From positions 6,544,001-6,608,000 of the forward strand of contig JACCIC010000003.1 of the NCBI GenBank assembly GCA_018907035.1: 64,000 nt of DNA, written 5' to 3'. Source of the stretch: Sycobia sp. Sy_11. Lineage: Eukaryota > Arthropoda > Insecta > Hymenoptera > Epichrysomallidae. Positions 61,011-64,000 of this stretch are shown here, piece after piece. Within the stretch, counting starts at the first letter, position 1; each line of letters opens with the position of its first letter. Position numbers and translations under genes: made by a program. The notes beneath the pieces are model-generated. The model worked only from the letters and a program-made list of their open reading frames with translations. It searched no databases and was not told where the DNA came from.

Positions 61011-62945
61011 ATTCGGATTTAAAGTGAATTATTATTATTATCGTTATGGCCAGTAACTAATTCACCGAGCATAAGAGCGTAAGAACGATCGGCTGCGGCA
61101 GAAATGGATTAGAAAATCGTTTCGCGCACTGATCTTTTCTCACCGAACCCTGATTCGATTTCATGTATAAGTTTATCCGCGACCATCGTCTCTAGGGTTA
61201 CGGTGGAGCTAAATTTATTGAACGTCCTGAACTCTCCAATGACTTTTTGTCCATACTGAGCGCAGCCACGCTCACACGCGGTATGGAAGAAGTTCATATT
61301 ATATATATACGCTTGTCCATGAAATTCCATTGAAAATTTCATTTTATATATTGGATTCTGTTTTCTTGTAAACAAGAACGGAAAAGCTAGAATAAATAGA
61401 TTTTAACAAGAAAAAGGTATGTTATGAAGCAATTGAGAAATGCTGTCGCGGAAACTTAATTTAACAGTATAATAAAGACGAACATTTTAGAATTCATTTT
61501 AAAAGTACGTAGATTATAAGATTAAGGTAATTCAGAAATGGCAGTAAGTAGTAGTAAGAAATTAATCTGCATTGTAGTACAATTTATTAGACAATCTTCT
61601 TCTATCAATGGCTTAATTAAATGACGATCTATACATATTCGATATCATTTTTATTATTCTTCGATAATTCTGATAAGGGACATTATTAGCTCATTCACCA
61701 TCATTAATAAAATAACTTGTAAGACGATATTTTGCTGACTAATTTAGTCCAGATTTTTGCGGATGTATCTATAATGACCTAATCCTTGTAAAAGTTCAGG
61801 ACTGAGCGCTCTTCCATTTGCAATGTATAAAAAAGTTACATAAAATTTTTTTACATAAAAATGAGTCAATTTCTTTATTTAAATCGCATATGTGATGAAG
61901 CTTGTGAAGAACATTTTTCATGACAGAAAGTTCTAAAGCATATAAAGATGTCTCGTTAGTGTACGATTTTGGTAAGGCAAGTAATAAAATATTACGACGA
62001 TTAGGATGATGAAGTTGGATTCTGAACTTCATTCGATCGCTGAAAACTTTAAATAAAGAAATTAGTCTAGTGGCTATTATATTAGTTTGAACAAGTAAGC
62101 TAATGAACTCTGACGAATCAAGGAAAAGTGGCTCATTTTATTTTATTCAGCTTTACATGTAAATTAAATATCGATTGTATTTCATTATTATCCTGTCAAA
62201 TTTTAAATCAAATTTTGTATGTAAATGTCATAAAACGAAATTTTCATTTTGAAATTTGTAGACCCAAAACTGAACAGTTCTAATTATTTGCCAATAACTA
62301 TATAACGTTGATACATTGACAATGTTTTCCTTTCTACCAAAGCTTGGTCAACTTTATATATCGTTTTCGAAGTACTCAAAAGAGATTTTCCCTCTTGAAA
62401 CTATACAAAAAGGATCTTAGGATTTGAGAGTTTGATCTTTAACTGTATCGACTTTAAATGTTTAGAGTTGAAAAACTTTCCAAATCTGTTGCGAACGAGG
62501 GATCGGATTTTCAAGTCAAAGACAATTCTTAGCTATCGTTTACTTTCTCGAGACTATCAATGAAATTTCTTTAAAAAATTTATATACAGACTTCTAAAAA
62601 TTTGAATATAAGTTGTTATTAGTATTTTATACCATAATAGTTCTTATTGTGTTTTATTGTTCCTGAAATACATATCTCGGTAGATGTTACACCAAGCTTT
62701 ATTTACCAATTAATAAATAATTTATTTGTTTCAGTGCATGAACGCATTTTATATCAGCACTCGAACTCATTCGTAAATATGTGAATTGCTTTTTACCTAA
62801 CTGATCGTACGCTTTAAAATATTAAAAAGAGTCAGCAGTTCAAGCGTCTAGGAAACAATTTTATAATCTCTATTGTAAGTATATTAAATTATATATGATA
62901 AACGATATAAGAAGAATTTATCATTTCTAGGTGAATTTATAGTTT
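61010..62945. other. AT-rich non-coding stretch
   Basis: An 88-codon minus-strand ORF (61,109-61,375) has balanced composition in its second half but no recognised motif. Nothing else is supported. Confidence 0.4.
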
Positions 62946-62949
62946 TAAA

Positions 62950-63291
62950 ACTTAATTATGTCGACTATTTTGAATTAAATTAATAAATATTTTTTCGGTA
63001 TTTACCCATCAAACTGTACTTGTTTGTGATCACCCCCGACGAATCTGAAATAGAACTAATTACTAAAAATAAAATTATATTAGATTAAAAATTAAAAATA
63101 ATAAAAAATAAAAATAAGTCATATTCTATGCTGGCAAAGGACAATCTGACTACCGCCACCACCTTAAATTTAAATGCTTCTTCGATATCAAAGTTTCGAA
63201 CCGCTATGGTTCATCTTGAAGGACTAAACAGTCTAACTGTCATAATCTTAGTATAATATATTATAGTATAAAGACGGTAAGACCGATAAAA
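62950..63291 (-). mobile_element. Penelope-like element 3' region with inverted terminus (copy 2)
   Basis: On the + strand it repeats the box order of copy 1: CTTAATTATGTCGACTATTT, AATTAATAAATATTTTTTCG, an AACTGTACTT box, CACCCCCGACGAATCTGAAA, an A-rich spacer, GGCAAAGGACAATCTGACTA, CACCTTAAATTTAAAT, TCTTCGATATC and GGTTCATCTTGAAGGACTAA. It then continues with AACAGTCTAACTGTCATAAT and ATTATAGTATAAAGACGGTA to about 63,291. That segment is the reverse complement of the left terminal boxes in copy 1. The left copy of that terminus has an internal deletion here. Confidence 0.7.
63228..63291. repeat. inverted copy of Penelope-family terminus
   Basis: About 64 bp whose reverse complement matches 8,366-8,430 (CTTACAGTCTTTATACTATA region through the ACTGTCC box). 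In element-sense orientation it stands where the coding region would be, giving copy 2 inverted ends. Confidence 0.7.
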
Positions 63292-63299
63292 CTATTCTT

Positions 63300-64000
63300 T
63301 AATTGAATTTATAGTATTAAATATATAAAGTGCTTCAATTAAACTAAGTGAATAAAAAACGATATCATCTGTTAAGCTGATGCGTGTGTTTAATGTGTAC
63401 ACATCACTTTTAACTCCCGCTCCTCACACGGAAAAAGAAACATGAAGCAGAACAAATGTGTACGTCGTGCTTCTCATTAATTTATAAATGTTCCGCTTCA
63501 GGCACTTTCCTTTGCATGTAAAGTAAATTGCATATCTCTTTGACTTCGCAATTTGGTCAGCGCCACAATGTAACAAACAGCAGAAGTCATATTTATATGT
63601 ATCAAAACAATTTTAGCCTTTTGAATGCGCACCGCAAAATACATTAAATAATAAAGTTCCAGTATTTACGCAGTTTTTCCTAAAGTACAATTATACATAT
63701 TTAAACAATTTAAAATCTAGTTTTATTTTAATCTTTTATGATCATTGTTTGCAGTGACATCAATAACTTTGCAATTAATTATATTGGAAATATTTTTTTA
63801 AGTAATTTTACATATAAATACTTAGATAAATAAAATATATAATTAACGTGTAATAACGTGATCTTATTTTTCATTCTTTTTAGTAATTCGATAACTTAAT
63901 TTGTCCTTCCTTGAACTTTTCAAATATTTGTGTTTCTGAAACTCTTCCTTCCACAGGACTGTTCTAAATTTAATTCACGCTTTCTAAGACTATTGCTATT
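63300..64000. other. AT-rich non-coding stretch
   Basis: Nothing recognised up to the window end. Confidence 0.5.

Noticed and set aside
1..64000. CRISPR arrays, bacterial operons, prophage or plasmid features
   Set aside because: Introns, microsatellites, mariner and Penelope-like elements show eukaryotic DNA. No regularly spaced direct repeats or prokaryotic gene order were seen.

Overview
This is a eukaryotic, almost certainly insect, genomic window. It is AT-rich, with many long dinucleotide microsatellites (TA, CT/GA and TG/CA) and recurring short GC-rich islands full of CpG. It has eukaryotic splice signals, a mariner-type DNA transposon and Penelope-like retroelement debris. The one clear protein-coding gene is an insect-type short-chain dehydrogenase. 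CpG-dense islands in an AT-rich background, this transposon mix and an SDR of the farnesol-dehydrogenase/DHRS11 type fit a hymenopteran (ant, bee or wasp) best, but I cannot name a species.

Layout. Positions 1-50,550 are mostly intergenic or intronic. AT-rich DNA alternates with GC/CpG-rich islands of 0.3-1 kb at about 1.6-2.4, 3.4-3.8, 4.97-5.4, 10.1-10.55, 11.75-12.0, 17.3-17.6, 22.7-23.05, 24.15-24.9, 26.6-27.25, 31.86-32.45, 33.9-34.4, 36.6-37.4, 39.1-40.05 and 46.7-47.35 kb. Embedded features are a tRNA-Asp-like gene or pseudogene (14,932-15,009), a dead mariner (16,081-17,158), two Penelope-like fragments (about 8,320-8,640 and 28,818-29,158), a possible LTR-like fragment (about 34.9-35.24 kb) and a candidate acidic exon (39,635-39,781). 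A larger Penelope-like fragment with a decayed endonuclease lies at about 48,990-49,860.

Positions 50,855-54,381 hold the last three coding exons of the SDR gene on the + strand, with good splice sites, a stop codon and a poly(A) signal. They carry the YxxxK active site and the C-terminal half. No exon for the Rossmann nucleotide-binding half was found anywhere upstream, so either the gene starts beyond the left edge (an intron longer than 50 kb) or these exons are orphaned.

Positions 54,560-64,000 are again mostly non-coding. They hold a short unidentified ORF (59,735-59,941), a GC/GA/CA-rich island (60.0-61.0 kb) and a fourth Penelope-derived repeat (62,950-63,291) with an inverted copy of its own terminus.

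Most long ORFs here are artefacts of microsatellites (Tyr-Ile, Ser-Leu or Arg-Glu runs) or of CpG islands. I found no convincing operon-like or novel multi-gene system. The points most worth following are the Penelope-derived family with its conserved ribozyme-like tail, the SDR with an altered PG motif and no N-terminal half, and the tRNA-Asp-like locus with an enlarged anticodon arm.
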